A stretch of DNA of 64,000 nt. Source: Ianthella basta (taxonomy: Eukaryota > Porifera > Demospongiae > Verongiida > Ianthellidae). The stretch lies in assembly GCA_964019415.1 (NCBI GenBank), contig OZ025868.1, positions 12,534,623-12,598,622 on the forward strand, in the 5' to 3' direction. Below, in pieces: positions 1 through 10,958 of this stretch (position 1 is the first letter of the stretch; each line of letters opens with the position of its first letter). The position numbers and the translations under genes were made by a program. The notes under the pieces are model-generated. The model was not told the DNA's origin and did no database searches. It worked only from the letters and a program-made list of their open reading frames with translations.

Positions 1-1633
1 ACCATCATGTACTCAATACATCAGAATTGCTTAACAGCATGCACCAGCTTCAACACAACTTCACATACCGGAGTTGCGGTTCTGCCTTATTTCATTGATC
101 CATGGCCGCCAGGCTTGCCATGAGTATTCACAGTGGGGGGGCAAGTAACGTGATTTGGCAAACTGAAAAGTCGACTGAGTCTTCAGTTGTGCTCGTACAT
201 TGTAAATAAACTCTTGGTAAGTAAATACAGTCGATAAAAGAACGGCGCTACCTTTATAGTTTGCAGTAAAGCTCGTGAAGCGAACCCTATTCGCCATGAC
301 CGATAAAGCGATCATTCATACTTTTAAGTGTGGTGTGCAACATGACCGTTAAAACGGTCTATCGGACGTAAAGGGTTAAAGGCCTACTATATTCTGAATC
401 TTGAACAGTAATATGCCTTGCATGACCTAACTAGGCTGTCACACGGAACACCTTCATGAGCTTAGTCTCCTCTTCTGCTACAAGTTTACTGCAATGCTTT
501 TGATTGTACCACTGCCTTTTCAACCTTTTCGAACTAGCTGGGGCTAAGCTTTCAATAGGAATTGGCCAATGTGAGATTGTCCAGGAATGTCTACTCCCTT
601 GGGATTGAGGCACTTCTGCTGCATTGTTCAGATGTGAATTTAACAATAGCTCCCACATGTGGGTTATGTCCACTCTGTTTACACAAGGTGAACGTTGTGG
701 TATTCGCGCATTGAGGTGTGGGATTCCTGTGTTGCCACGGCAACACTTGCGCTGCATGTGATGTGCGCGTGATTGAAGAGGCCTGTGTAATCAAACTTCA
801 TATCCGGTGATGGCAAGAAACGAGCTTTCAGGGGACAACAAAGAGTTCTGGTAAGCGGGAATCAAAGATGAAATCTTTGCCATTCTTAAACTTTGAAAGG
901 ATCAAGGTTTCATGGCTTTTTGCAAATGAATCCTGCACTTTGAACACGGCAAACGTTAAATGACATCATAGCTTTGCTTCTATTTTGTATTCGACATATG
1001 GCATGTCACGAGATTGTCGTGTGACTGAAGAAATTTTGAGATGGCAGAATTGAGTTTTGCAGTAAATCACCTTCCCGACTTTGAAGGGCGCCAGCTCTTT
1101 GCACAATGAGACCAAATATCACAACTTAAGGATGCTTTACAACTTCTCCATGTGACTGCTTTTAATACAAGGTTCCTATCGTGAGTTATCCAGTGCCAAA
1201 GGTTCGGCCGCGAAGGAAGAATTTAGTTTTTGCGATGTAAGTCTGCACCAGATCGGTTTATCAAAAGCGGTCACATGGAAAACATCGATGATGTGATTGT
1301 GCATGGTTCTGTGTAATTTCATTCGCTTTTAGCCTCTCCCACGAAGTCAATCAGCAATTTTCTGCATTTTCATAGGTACTCTTGTCAGTGGCGAGCCTCC
1401 GTCAAGGAAGCCGTCAATGAAATACTTGTTGCGCAGAATTGAAGTACAAGAATGCAGCTTTAATTACATATAAAGCTAGCTTTGTGCAGATTCTATCTAC
1501 AGGATAAAGAGCAAAAATGTGAAGGTCAAAAATTGGCCCGCATTGTTTACATAGGACATAACCTACATGCGCCTATGCAGACCTATATATAGTAACAGGC
1601 ATACTAGTAATACACTCATAGTGGTCATGCAAC
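1..1633. other. Intergenic DNA, no gene recognised
   Basis: I see no convincing coding region on either strand. The short open frames lack domain signatures and codon bias. About 80 bp at 436-520 resemble 39,590-39,675, sharing a GAGCT(T/C)AGTCTCC core and then CTACAAGTT. That second site lies just upstream of the ankyrin pseudogene at 40.1 kb, so this stretch may be the old 5' flank of the gene A family, now separated from it by the transposon. Confidence 0.4.
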
Positions 1634-1662
1634 TACAGTAGTGATTAGAAATACTGTACCAT
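1634..1662 (+). repeat. Left terminal inverted repeat of the transposon
   Basis: It matches the reverse complement of 4851-4879 at 28 of 29 positions. Weaker inverted similarity continues inward: both subterminal regions contain GCGC(A/T)-rich and CACACA-like tracts. Confidence 0.85.
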
Positions 1663-1960
1663 GAAAACGCACATCAAGCGCAGGTGACCGCACGCGCGCA
1701 CACATGCTTAATGCGTGTACGTGCAGCTACACGCAGTTATTAGCACGATCATTTTACCCAATTTTCTTGTAATAGCGAGGGCTAGTAGCGGACGTTTCTC
1801 TCTTCAAATCGTCGATAATCCAAAGCCGCTCACTCTGATACGAAACCTCTGCGCTCTGCATTTAGTTTCGTTCGCTACGTTATTGCGTACGGCCCATTAG
1901 CACCTATAATACCGCCCCGAGGTGGCATTTCAAAGTGTGATCATATCGTGTAGAAAGAGA

Positions 1961-3459
1961 ATGGCTAGAAGAAGGAACGAAATCTGCGTGGAGTGGCTGG
2001 AATCTAAGGACAAAGGACAGAAGAATTGTGTGAACGTCAAGCACGTGATTGGCGATCTTGTGGACCTTGCCAAAGACAGCGTAGTCGCGGTGAAATTGAA
2101 TTCTCGTCGCTACCAAGCCAAGGTAGTAGACTTGCTGGATTGGAAGCCCCCAAAGCAGCGAAAGAAAAAACCTTTTACTGCTGCTAAAAAGACAAAAAAG
2201 CCCAAGAGGGCCAGTAAGGATCAGGAGAAGCCTCTATTTTTGGGGAATGGTTCACCTGCAAAAGGACACGAGAGCAGTACATCAATAGTCGACTCGGAAG
2301 GAGAGCTCGAGGTTGAAGAGACATCCAGAAGAGCTTTGAGTGAGCTAACTAACATACAACAGTCTCCCCCACCGCAACAACCACCACCTAGTCCTCCACA
2401 CTCCCCTCTGCAACTTTCATCTCCACATCACTCATCATACTCATCCCCCATCACTCATCACACTCGACTCCTAATGCATCTCAGCCACCTGGGGTGCTTC
2501 CACAGTCTATGCCCCCCCACAATCCTACAGCCTACCCACCTGGGCCAGTACACCCCAACACCCCTCACATGTCCTACCCACCTGGGCCAGTGCACCCACA
2601 CACCCCTCACACGTCCTATCCACCTGGGCTAGTGCACCCACACACCCCTCACACGTCCTACCCACCTGGGCCAATGCACCCCAACACACCTTACTCAGCC
2701 TACCCACCTTGGCCAGTGCACCCCCACACACCTTACTCATCCTACCCACCTGGGCCAGTGCACCCACACACCCCTCACATGTCCTACCCACCTGGGCCAG
2801 TGCACCCCAACACCCCTCACATGTCCTACCCACCTGGGCCAGTGCACCCCAACACCCCTCACATGTCCTACCCACCTGGGCCAGTGCACCCCAACACCCT
2901 TCACACGTCCTACCCACCTGGGCCAGTGCACCCCAACACCCCTCACATGTCCTATCCACCTGGGCCAGTGCACCCCAGCACACCTTACTCATCTTACCCA
3001 CCTGGACCATTTCAGCACCCACTGCATCAACACACCCCACATGAGTCACAGTCATCATTCCATCAGACTGAGCTTAGACCACGTGAAAATGATACCATTG
3101 ATTATGAAGCAGTCTTTGAGGATGGCTCGTCATCGCCACTGAAGATCAGACAGGATGTGATTGCTGAATGTTACAAAACTGCTAATTCTGAGAACAATCT
3201 GGCAGTACAATTGGTGAAAAAGTGTTTCACAAAGTTTGAAAGAGCCACATCCAATTGTGCAGGGATTGGGAAAAGGCAGCTTTCACCAAAGCGAATGGCA
3301 GCAGTCAAAAATGCTGTCTACTCTATTTATCCTGTAAGGCCAGGCCAGACTGAGAAGGTAGCGTGGAAAGAGTACAGGCGATCTGTCGACAGCAGTTGTC
3401 GCCAACTCAGCAGGTACACAAGGAAAACTGTGTTTTACCAACTTTATACTGTAAACTAA
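1961..3459 (+). CDS. BEN-domain protein encoded in a transposon (apparent frameshift)
   Basis: The first ATG, at 1961, opens a basic N-terminal part. Residues 10-60 look like a small Tudor/SH3-like module (VEW near the start, then VAVKLNSRRYQAKV), followed by a Lys-rich stretch. A Pro/His/Ser-rich linker runs into a 42-bp minisatellite encoding a YPPGPVHPNTPHMS-type repeat. The C-terminal part (about 3090-3459, different frame) fits a BEN domain: NLAVQLVKKCF, then G-GKRQLSP-RM-AVKNAVY and a closing CRQLSRY. The frame must change between about 2440 and 2465 (near a C5 run at 2445-2449), as if one base were lost. I see no usable intron there. BEN domains bind DNA or chromatin proteins. A role in target choice, regulation or silencing of the element is inference. 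The AATAAA at 3459-3464 overlaps the stop codon. Confidence 0.65.
2533..3012 (+). repeat. 42-bp coding minisatellite (Pro-rich repeat)
   Basis: There are about 11 copies of a 42-bp unit (core TACCCACCTGGGCCAGTGCA) inside the BEN gene, encoding a 14-residue Pro/His repeat. Because 42 is divisible by three and the unit contains few stop triplets, several frames on both strands stay open. The long overlapping frames here are therefore uninformative. Confidence 0.85.
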
Positions 3460-3481
3460 ATAAACACTCATTACTATGCAT

Positions 3482-3595
3482 GTCATACGACTTATTGTAT
3501 CTTTTTCCATACTACTTATTGTATCTTATATAAATAAGTACATACGACATATTGTATCTTTGTCATAATTATATACTACTTATTGTATTGTAAGT
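3482..3595 (+). repeat. AT-rich short repeat between convergent transposon genes
   Basis: A (C/A)TACT(T/A)ATTGTAT-type word occurs four times at roughly 25-33-bp spacing, in the gap between the two convergent stop codons. It may hold both polyadenylation regions; ATTAAA for the - strand gene lies near 3640. Confidence 0.55.
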
Positions 3596-3653
3596 CTGTT
3601 ATAGTCAAACATTTTACAGATAAAATCGACCTGAATAATGAAGAGTTTTAATG

Positions 3654-4676
3654 TCATTCTCCTGTAATGCCTCCCTCTTTTGCCACAATTTTTGGCAAGA
3701 CAGTGTGAGTGTGGTTGATGTACTTTATACATTTAGCCGGTGACATCTTCTCTTTCCAGAACAAGCAAATTCCATCAACGTGTTCCTTCTTGTTCAAGGG
3801 CTTCACATGCCGGGCAATGAAGTGCTTTAGTTCTCTCCAAACACGTTCAATATGATTGAAATCCGCACTACTGGCAGGCGTTGGCCACCAATTGATTCCC
3901 TTTTCCTGGTAATAATCTTTGGCAATGCGACTGGTGTGTTTGGGATCGTTGTCTTGCATAAAACGATATTCTGTGCCAGGAAACTGTTTCTCCAGAAACG
4001 GCAACAGATACTGGTCCAAAATTTGAGTGTACAGTCCACCATCCATTATCTGATCAAATACACATATATTCATGGCTCCTCTCTTTGATATTCCAGCCCA
4101 CACATGCACTTTGACAGCATGTTTTGAAGCAGGCTTCAGTACACGCTCTTTCCCCATCTTCACTCTCATCGTCTGGCTGTGGCGTGTCAGTTGCACCAAA
4201 CTTTCATCTGTCCAGATTACATTATCAAATGAATCTTCTGTGTCCAGGCACATCTGAGCAAATGTACTTCTTTTCGCCTTGTTTTTATCTGAAATCATTG
4301 GGCCAAACCTTGTGCGTACAACTACCCACTTCAGGTGCATCCTTATATGTCTTCGAATAGTGGGTGCACTAATGTTGATAGAGAACTTCCTGGATATTAA
4401 CCTCTGCAGTTCCACAGAGGTTATTTCATCGTCTTCTTGTAGTTTTGCCTCCACAAAAGAGCCTATTTCAGCGGTGATCTTCGATAGTCGTCCAGAACGA
4501 TGTCTGTCTCTCAAACCACGATTGGTTCTCCAGCGAAACACCCATCTCCGGACAGTAGCACGCAAAGTTCTTTTCCCTTCGGATTCCAAAGTCGTCACAA
4601 TTTCCGAAACTTTCTTCCCTTCTTCCCACAAAGCAACGATTCGTTCCCTCAGATAGGATGATAGATGACTCGGCAT
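3654..4676 (-). CDS. Tc1/mariner-superfamily transposase (DD34E)
   Basis: This predicts a nuclear DDE transposase of 340 aa, the family's usual size, that would cut and paste the element at TA sites. Two helix-turn-helix units fill residues 5-115 (LRERIVALWEEGKKVSEIV, then SAPTIRRHI). Between them is a GRLSKIT segment like the GRPR hinge of Tc1 enzymes. The catalytic residues are visible: Asp157 in WTDES, Asp242 in QDNDPKHTS and Glu277 in NHIERVW, with 34 residues between the last two. I chose the ATG at 4674-4676 because the upstream in-frame extension begins only at a GTG. No frameshift or premature stop is seen, so the enzyme may be active. The variant SSADFN in place of the common SPDLN is a family peculiarity. 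Confidence 0.92.
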   Translation of the reverse strand: MPSHLSSYLRERIVALWEEGKKVSEIVTTLESEGKRTLRATVRRWVFRWRTNRGLRDRHRSGRLSKITAEIGSFVEAKLQEDDEITSVELQRLISRKFSINISAPTIRRHIRMHLKWVVVRTRFGPMISDKNKAKRSTFAQMCLDTEDSFDNVIWTDESLVQLTRHSQTMRVKMGKERVLKPASKHAVKVHVWAGISKRGAMNICVFDQIMDGGLYTQILDQYLLPFLEKQFPGTEYRFMQDNDPKHTSRIAKDYYQEKGINWWPTPASSADFNHIERVWRELKHFIARHVKPLNKKEHVDGICLFWKEKMSPAKCIKYINHTHTVLPKIVAKEGGITGE

Positions 4677-4744
4677 AGTTCTCTCACTTTCGTTCGATAC
4701 AAGGTGGGATTTCACACTTCGTTTATTTTGTTTACGTGCGTATC

Positions 4745-4773
4745 GGCGGCCATTTTACACCATTGTGACGTCA
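4745..4773 (-). promoter_or_regulatory. Putative transposase promoter: YY1-like plus CRE motif
   Basis: About 70-100 bp upstream of the transposase ATG, read on the - strand, lies a perfect CRE palindrome (TGACGTCA, 4766-4773) followed by AAAATGGCCGCC (4745-4756). The second motif resembles the YY1 site that often sits at transcription starts. No TATA box is obvious. The function is inferred from the motifs and their position. Confidence 0.4.
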
Positions 4774-4850
4774 TCTTTGTGTTAAATTTGCGTGTACCCG
4801 CGCGCACACACACGTAGCCTGCAGGTAGGTGCACGCTACATGCGCTTACC

Positions 4851-4879
4851 ATGGTACAGTATTTCTAATCACTACAGTA
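4851..4879 (-). repeat. Right terminal inverted repeat of the transposon
   Basis: This is the reverse-complement partner of 1634-1662. It ends in TA at 4878-4879. Confidence 0.85.
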
Positions 4880-4912
4880 CTTACTTGTATCTCTGCTCTG
4901 TAAAGGGAACAG

Positions 4913-4960
4913 ATGGACCAACCCCCAGCTGCATGGGCTATACAGGCGACACTGAAATGG
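4913..4960 (+). pseudogene. Relic of an ankyrin-gene first exon
   Basis: It begins ATGGACCAA and reads MDQPPAAWAIQATLK, closely like the MDQSPAA start of genes A and C, then loses homology after about 50 bp. The preceding CTTACTT...CTGTAAAG resembles the sequence just upstream of gene C. From about 4,965 the sequence instead matches the upstream flank shared by gene A and the 40.1-kb pseudogene. This is the stump of a deleted family member. Confidence 0.55.
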
Positions 4961-5150
4961 GACCGTGGAATTGCCAATAGTTGGTAGACCTAATTACGAT
5001 AATGAGAAGTTGGGACTATGGTGGGCCGGGCTAGGATATCACTCATTGTGTTTATGCAACAATTTACTCCTTGCCTATCTCTCTTAAGAATCGATTTCAC
5101 TTCTCTTCCGCTGTAAAAAATCATTTACAGAATTCTTGTACAGAATCAAG

Positions 5151-8100
5151 ATGGACCAATCCCCAGCAGCAAGAGCTGTGCGACAGGCTAAGAAATTGGT
5201 CCTTAATCAAAAGGCATTACTCTCCGCTGCCACAGATGGAATTACAGAAATTGTTAAAATGTACTTGGGCATGGGTATCCCGATTACCACAAAGGATGAT
5301 GAGGGGTTTTCTCTCTTACATTGTGCATCAAAGGGTGGTCATGTGACCACAATGAGACTTCTCATCAAGAGGGGATGTGATGTAAACTCAACTGACATTC
5401 GTGGGCTCACTGCACTGCACTTGGCTGCTAGATATGGACATACAAAAGCTGTTCAGGAATTGATTAGACACAACGCATCGGTGTCAGTGGTCAGTGATAA
5501 ATTTGAAACTCCGCTTCATCAAGCAGCAGTCGGTGGACATGCAGAGACTGTTTTAGCGATGTTGGAGGAAGGTTGTCGTGTTGAAGTAATGGACAATGAT
5601 AGACTGACTGTTCTGGGTTCAGCAGCTGAGAGCGGCAATGTAGAAGTAGTGAAGTTGTTGGTTCGCAGAGGGTTTGATGTGAACGCTGCCAATGCGAATG
5701 GCATTACTCCCCTCCATCTTGCTGCTGCTTATGGGAAAACGGAAGCAGTTTGTGAGCTAATCAAACTTGGTTCAACCAAGTCAGTGAGTGCTGGTATATT
5801 TGGCACTCCACTTCATCAAGCAGCTGTTTATGGACAACTGCACACCGCCATAGTCATGCTAGAGGAAGACTGTCCTATTGATGCAGTTAACAGTGACGGA
5901 GCCACTGTTCTACATTTTGCAGCTATAAGTGGTGACATTGAGCTAGTGAGGGAGTTAGTAGGTAGAGGATGTGATGTGAATGCCGTGGATGCAAATGGCT
6001 GTACTCCCCTCCACTCTGCTGCTAGTCATGGAAGAATAGAAGCCGTTTATGAACTGATCAAACTTTGTGCAACCAAGTCAGTAATTGCTGGTACATATGG
6101 CACTCCACTTCATCAAGCAGCCGGTAATGGACATATGGGGACGGTTGTAGCCCTGTTGGAGGAAGGATGTACTATTGATGAAGTGAACAGTGCTGAATGC
6201 ACTGTCTTACATTTTGCAGCTGAAAAGGGTCATGTTGAGGTGGTTAGGGAGTTGGTAGCCAGAGGGAGTGATGTCAATGCAGTAGATATGTATGGCTCTT
6301 CTTCCCTTCATTTTGCTGCTTTTTCTGGTAGAACAGAAGCCGCTCGTGAGCTTATCAAACATGGTACAACCAGCTCCATGAACTGTGATACAAATGAAAG
6401 TCGATTCCATGTCGCATTACAGAATGGCCACGAAGAAGCTGAAGCAACTCTGTTGGAGCAGACAACAGCTACACTTGATACTTCTGCTGTATTCACTGAT
6501 TCACTGTCACTAGAATCTGACTTTGTCAATAGAACCAACTGTAATGGTCTCACACCACTTATGTGGGGCTTTGGAGGTGGACACGTAGGAGTGTGCCGTT
6601 TTCTGGTTGCAAGTGGTGCTGTAATTTCTGCAAAAGACAAATTTGGTTGGTTGGCTTTTGAGCACTGCTTCGTTGGAGGTCACTCCAACAAACTGATCCA
6701 GCTCTGTGAGGAATGTGGAATTAGGAGCAGTGGTGGAGGGCTGAGGGATGCCTTATCAACCTTGATCACTATTGGTCTGGTTGATGCACACAAGGTTCTA
6801 TGTTTGTGTGCCATTTCCGGCGATAGTGTGTTCCTCGAGGATGAGTTCATTGACCTGCTAAAGACTAACTGTTGTGCCCTGCCTATGATTGTGAAATACG
6901 CCAAAGCCCACTTCACTAATAGAGTTACTTTACTGGATGAGTTGCACTTACCTGTCGACAGTGCCCTAAACCCTCTACACATAAGTTTGCTGTCTCTCAA
7001 ATTGTTTGAAATGGGGCTTACACCTTATCGCTCAGATGCCCAGGACTCTACTGCTCATATTTCATTCATCACCAAGCTGTTGTCCCACCCTGTGTTGAAG
7101 TTGGTAGTCCACGAGAGCTTCCCGAATGGTCTAAGTCCTCTTGACATAGCTCGGCAGTTTGAACTCCGTGAAGTAGCTACACTGATTGAGGAGGCAGGTG
7201 GACGTCCAGGAGTGTGGGCAAGCATACCTCAAAGCGTGTTTGTGAGCCATAGTAGTGAGCTTTTCCAATTTCTTTCATTGCTGAGGAATTTGTGTGATGT
7301 CAATCATGGTGGCCACGAGGACATAAGAGAGGCTGTTATAGCACTCCTTGGTGGGCAAACTGTGGACAGTGCAGCAAATAGAGCTGATGACAATGGCAGG
7401 GTGCAAGAGCAGGTCTTGGGTCAACGTCCTGACCTAAGGGATGTAGTCAAACTTGTCCTACCATTCATCCAAGTGAGACACTGGAAGAGAGTTGGACTGG
7501 CTCTTGGTGTTAAGGAGAGCACCATTGATGATCTTGGGCAACATTTCTTAGACAACGATGATCGTTATCTGGAGACCCTGAGCTACTGGTTGAAGCACGG
7601 TAGCGGTGTGACCTGGAAGACACTATTGGACGTCTTGGGCCATTTTGAGAAGAAATATTGTATTGATGTGCTAACAGACAAGATTGTTTCAGAACTGAGA
7701 GGAGCTCACCAGGTAAGTGTGCAGTGTTGTGTGTTAAATGAAGGTGCCGTGTGGTGTGCTGTCTGGAGGAGGCAAGTGTTGCCCTCCTGTCACATGTACT
7801 AGTGCTTGTACTGCCTCCTCATCCTCCCCTCAGACGGTAGCTGTGAGTGGTCCCTTCCAACCTGTTTGCACTTCTGTTCCAGTTGCAATTGGAGGAGCAG
7901 GTGTTACAGAGAAGAGCCCACCCATCTTTGAAGGTGAGCTGTGCGGAGCATCTTCTCCTTCAGTGAGGCTGGGATGGAACACTATATAATCTCCATGGAG
8001 TGTTGTGTGGAAGAAGGATCACCAGTAGTGTGTCCCCTTCCCTGCACAGATTCTCTCCTCCGCTCCAAGCCCACCATGTTGGAGCTCCTTGACCATGTGG

Positions 8101-8357
8101 TCCTCCGTGTGGCTGCCCGCTGGTACCACTTTGGTCTTGCCCTTGGAGTGGAGGACTACCTTCTGGAGGACATCAAGGCCACTGAGAGGGGTGAGGTGGA
8201 GGCCTGCTGCACTGACATGCTCAAGCGCTGGCTCAGAGGGGAGCGGGCCACAGGAGGGGAGGAGCGTAGCTGGTCTACTGTGTTGGGGGCAGTGCAGAGG
8301 TGCCTCGGACCGGAGGCAGCTTCAAGCATTGCTGGAGCACTGCAGTCAACACAGTGA
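5151..8357 (+). CDS. Ankyrin repeat protein with two Death domains (gene A)
   Basis: Three exons are predicted: 5151-7712, 7834-7933 and 8050-8357, giving 989 aa. The donors (CAG|GTAAGT, AAG|GTGAGC) and acceptors fit consensus, and the phases (0, then 1) join exactly. Roughly residues 20-440 are ankyrin repeats (TPLHQAAVGGH-type units). Then comes a less regular helical region. A first Death domain lies near residues 760-850 (RHWKRVGLALGV...YWLKHGSGVTWKTLLDVL). Exon 2 is a 33-residue linker, and exon 3 holds a second Death domain (WYHFGLALGVEDY...DMLKRWL...SWSTVLGAV). Such proteins are likely cytoplasmic adaptors or sensors in apoptosis or innate signalling; that role is inferred. The stop TGA is embedded in GTGAGT, so the last exon might also splice onward, which would add only a few residues. 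The start is the ATG matching the MDQSPAA start of gene C. Confidence 0.85.
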
Positions 8358-8729
8358 GTTGTGTAGTTCCTGTCAACAGGTGGAGGTTGAATGAGTGGGT
8401 AATCTTATTGTTGTCCTTTACATCAGGTCTCCCTCCCACTCATCATGATGACCCACCCCCTTGACCACACCCTCTGACTACCCCGCACCCCTGTACCCTC
8501 CTTCTGACAATCCCGTCTGTCTTAACCACTCCCTCTGATGACCCCACCCCTTTGACTGAGAACCCCTCCCTTCTAAAGCGTTCCAACTTTTGAATATCAC
8601 ACTCCTGTGCCAACCTGACAGTCACATGACTGCACCCTTATGTTCCCATGTGTCTACCTGTGGACTCCTGCCCCCAATCTGTTGAGTCCTCCAGTGGTCT
8701 TCACTGAAGGTGTGTGATTGTATGTGTGT

Positions 8730-8732
<3 letters not shown>

Positions 8733-8810
<78 letters not shown>
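8733..8810 (+). repeat. (TG)n microsatellite
   Basis: About 39 TG units begin shortly after a donor-like CTGAAG|GTGTGTG. Confidence 0.95.
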
Positions 8811-8811
<1 letters not shown>

Positions 8812-9590
8812 ACATGTGTGTGTGCACATGTGTGTGTGCACATGTGTGTGTTTGTGGCATGTGCATGCATTAGAGGAACGGCTCCGTAATGATCCCTCCT
8901 CTTCCTCACTGTAGATGACTGAGTAGACTGAGGCAGATGAAGCAACCATTGGATGTACCCCTAACACCATTTCTCTTAGCTCATCTGTTTGATGACTCCC
9001 TCAGCTGACCTCACGTTCATTAGGATACCCCTCCTCCTCATCCTAGACCTGCTCCCAATGGCTCATCTTGTTCACAGTCCCTATGTTGGGTCTCTACTGT
9101 GGACTCCTCCCCCTTTGGTCCCTGAAGGTGTGTGTGGTGTGTGACAGTGGTGCACTGGAGCAGTGTGTTCCCCTTTCATTGACTCCCTTTACTCACACCA
9201 CCTCCATACTCTTCCTCCCATGCCCTGTCTCCTCCCCATGTTGCTGGTCCAGCCCCTGACCTCGAATAGTTGCATCCTCATTTCTGTCTTCGAATGCTGT
9301 TGTCTTTTAGTTTATAATTTATATGCCATATGCGTTTTGGAATGCGTTTCATCCTCTTGAGCTCCACCTACATATCCCCCATGTTCCACTCTGTTTATGG
9401 GAGATGGACTCTATATGTTTATTCCTATCTTGACCATCATGCACTGACTGATCTGTCTCAAAGTGTGTTAAGGGTGGTCCTATGTAGAATGAGCTTGACA
9501 TGCTGGTAGGTTGTGAATCATAATTCTTCCCTTTCCATGCAGCAAAGCAAGTACTTGATCACTTTCACGTTCGGTAAGGGCATTATTTAG

Positions 9591-9805
9591 TGTGGTGTTC
9601 AGGAGAAGATCTCAAAAACTGATGAACCGAATGAGAGAAATGCAGTCCTCTTTGATAGACTACAAAGAACATGTACCAAAGATCCCTTGATGGAAGTCTG
9701 CTGCATAATCACAGAGGTGCTTAACAGGCAACATAATGACTGCAGTGAAGGGCAACTCAAAGATGAAGGACTTGGGAAAAGCTATGAAGAGCAGACTGGA
9801 GAGAG
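9591..9805 (+). other. Candidate exon, death-fold-like peptide
   Basis: After an acceptor-like ATTATTTAG, an open stretch of 71 codons runs to a good donor (GAGAG|GTGAGTG at 9806). It encodes a charged helical peptide (CGVQEKISKTDEPNERNAVL, then FDRLQRTC and LMEVCCIITEVLNRQ). The pattern loosely recalls the second half of a CARD or DED, which would suit the context. No second copy is visible in the window, and its phase does not connect simply to neighbouring exons. Confidence 0.25.
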
Positions 9806-10860
9806 GTGAGTGTATTTTGTTCTATCACATGGGCACCACACACTCACCAGCTCTATGCAGTTCCCTTACTCAGCTTACCGTCATATAATTGTGTGTCTGT
9901 GTGTGTGTGTGTGCGTGCATGTGTCTGTGTGTGTGTATGGTATGACTGTATGCTAATGTGTCTGTACGTTTGCATAGTTCGTGTGCATTTGCGTAATACT
10001 GCATTAGTGCAGTACACCACTTCATGGTTTCCCTTTTGACTGTAGATGACTGAGTAGAGGGGCCAGGTGATGATGCCCTCTGTCAGCTGATGATGCCCTG
10101 TGTCAGTTGATGATCACATGACTGCACTGGTAGTGTCCCCATGCGTGTCTGTGACCTCGTCCTGTCACCACTCCATTGGATTACTCCTTCCACTTCACTG
10201 CTGAAGGCACATCAGTTGAATGAAGTAGTAACCAGGATATCTTGGGAAGCTTTGTGGACTTTGCATGTGTCGATCATCAGCTCTGTCACTTGACACATTG
10301 TCACCACACATTGACATGTCCACACAAACTGGTGAGGAGGAGTGTTCTTGTGTTCAAGTGGTGTATGCCATTTGAGTTAGAGAGCAGTTTACTATGCTTT
10401 GAGAAAATCCATCCCTGATGTCACCTACCCCCTGTCCTGTTCTTGTGCTGTCTTCATGCAGACCCCTCTGCTGATAGGCACCTTGCCTCACTGCCACAGC
10501 TGAACCAGTCCTATTGTGACAAAATTGTCCCATTTTAATGTCAGTTTGTACAACCTTCCACCCAGTTGGTGAGTTCATGATGGTATTGTCAACCATTAAT
10601 TGCATAGAAGGGATTCCCTGTTACCACAGTTCCCTTCCAATTGTTGCAGGGTGCATTCCATTCTTCAACTAAGCAGATGAGGATGTCCCTCACCCTCATA
10701 CTGGCACCACACCCAGTGATACTTTTTGAGCGTCTCCCTGTAATGAGTCCTCACATATACTTGTCACTTTCCTCCTCTCTTGTTTCTGATGGGCACCCCA
10801 TTTTGGTTACTGAAGGTATACGTGTGTGTGCACGCGCGCGCGTATGTGTGTACGTGTGAG

Positions 10861-10863
<3 letters not shown>

Positions 10864-10940
<77 letters not shown>

Positions 10941-10958
10941 GTGTGTGTGTGTGTGTGT
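10864..10958 (+). repeat. (TG)n microsatellite
   Basis: A nearly pure TG tract with one interruption near 10,940, again downstream of a CTGAAG|GT donor-like site at about 10,816. Confidence 0.95.

Larger units (their letters stand above)
1634..4879. mobile_element. Tc1/mariner-type transposon carrying transposase and BEN gene
   Basis: The two ends are near-perfect 29-bp inverted repeats (1634-1662 and 4851-4879, one mismatch) that start with TAC(A/T)GTAGTGATTAG. The flanking TA dinucleotides fit the TA target duplication of this superfamily. Between the ends lie a - strand DD34E transposase and a + strand BEN-domain gene, transcribed towards each other. The right flank (4880-4960) reads into sequence resembling the 5' end of the ankyrin genes, so the element landed in or beside an ankyrin-gene relic. 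At 3.25 kb it is about twice the usual Tc1 length because of the second gene. Confidence 0.85.

Noticed and set aside
2525-3058. - strand Cys/Gly/Trp-rich frame
   Set aside because: Antisense of the 42-bp Pro-rich minisatellite.
4677-4715. Longer transposase start
   Set aside because: The extension begins with GTG. The ATG at 4,676 gives the usual family length.
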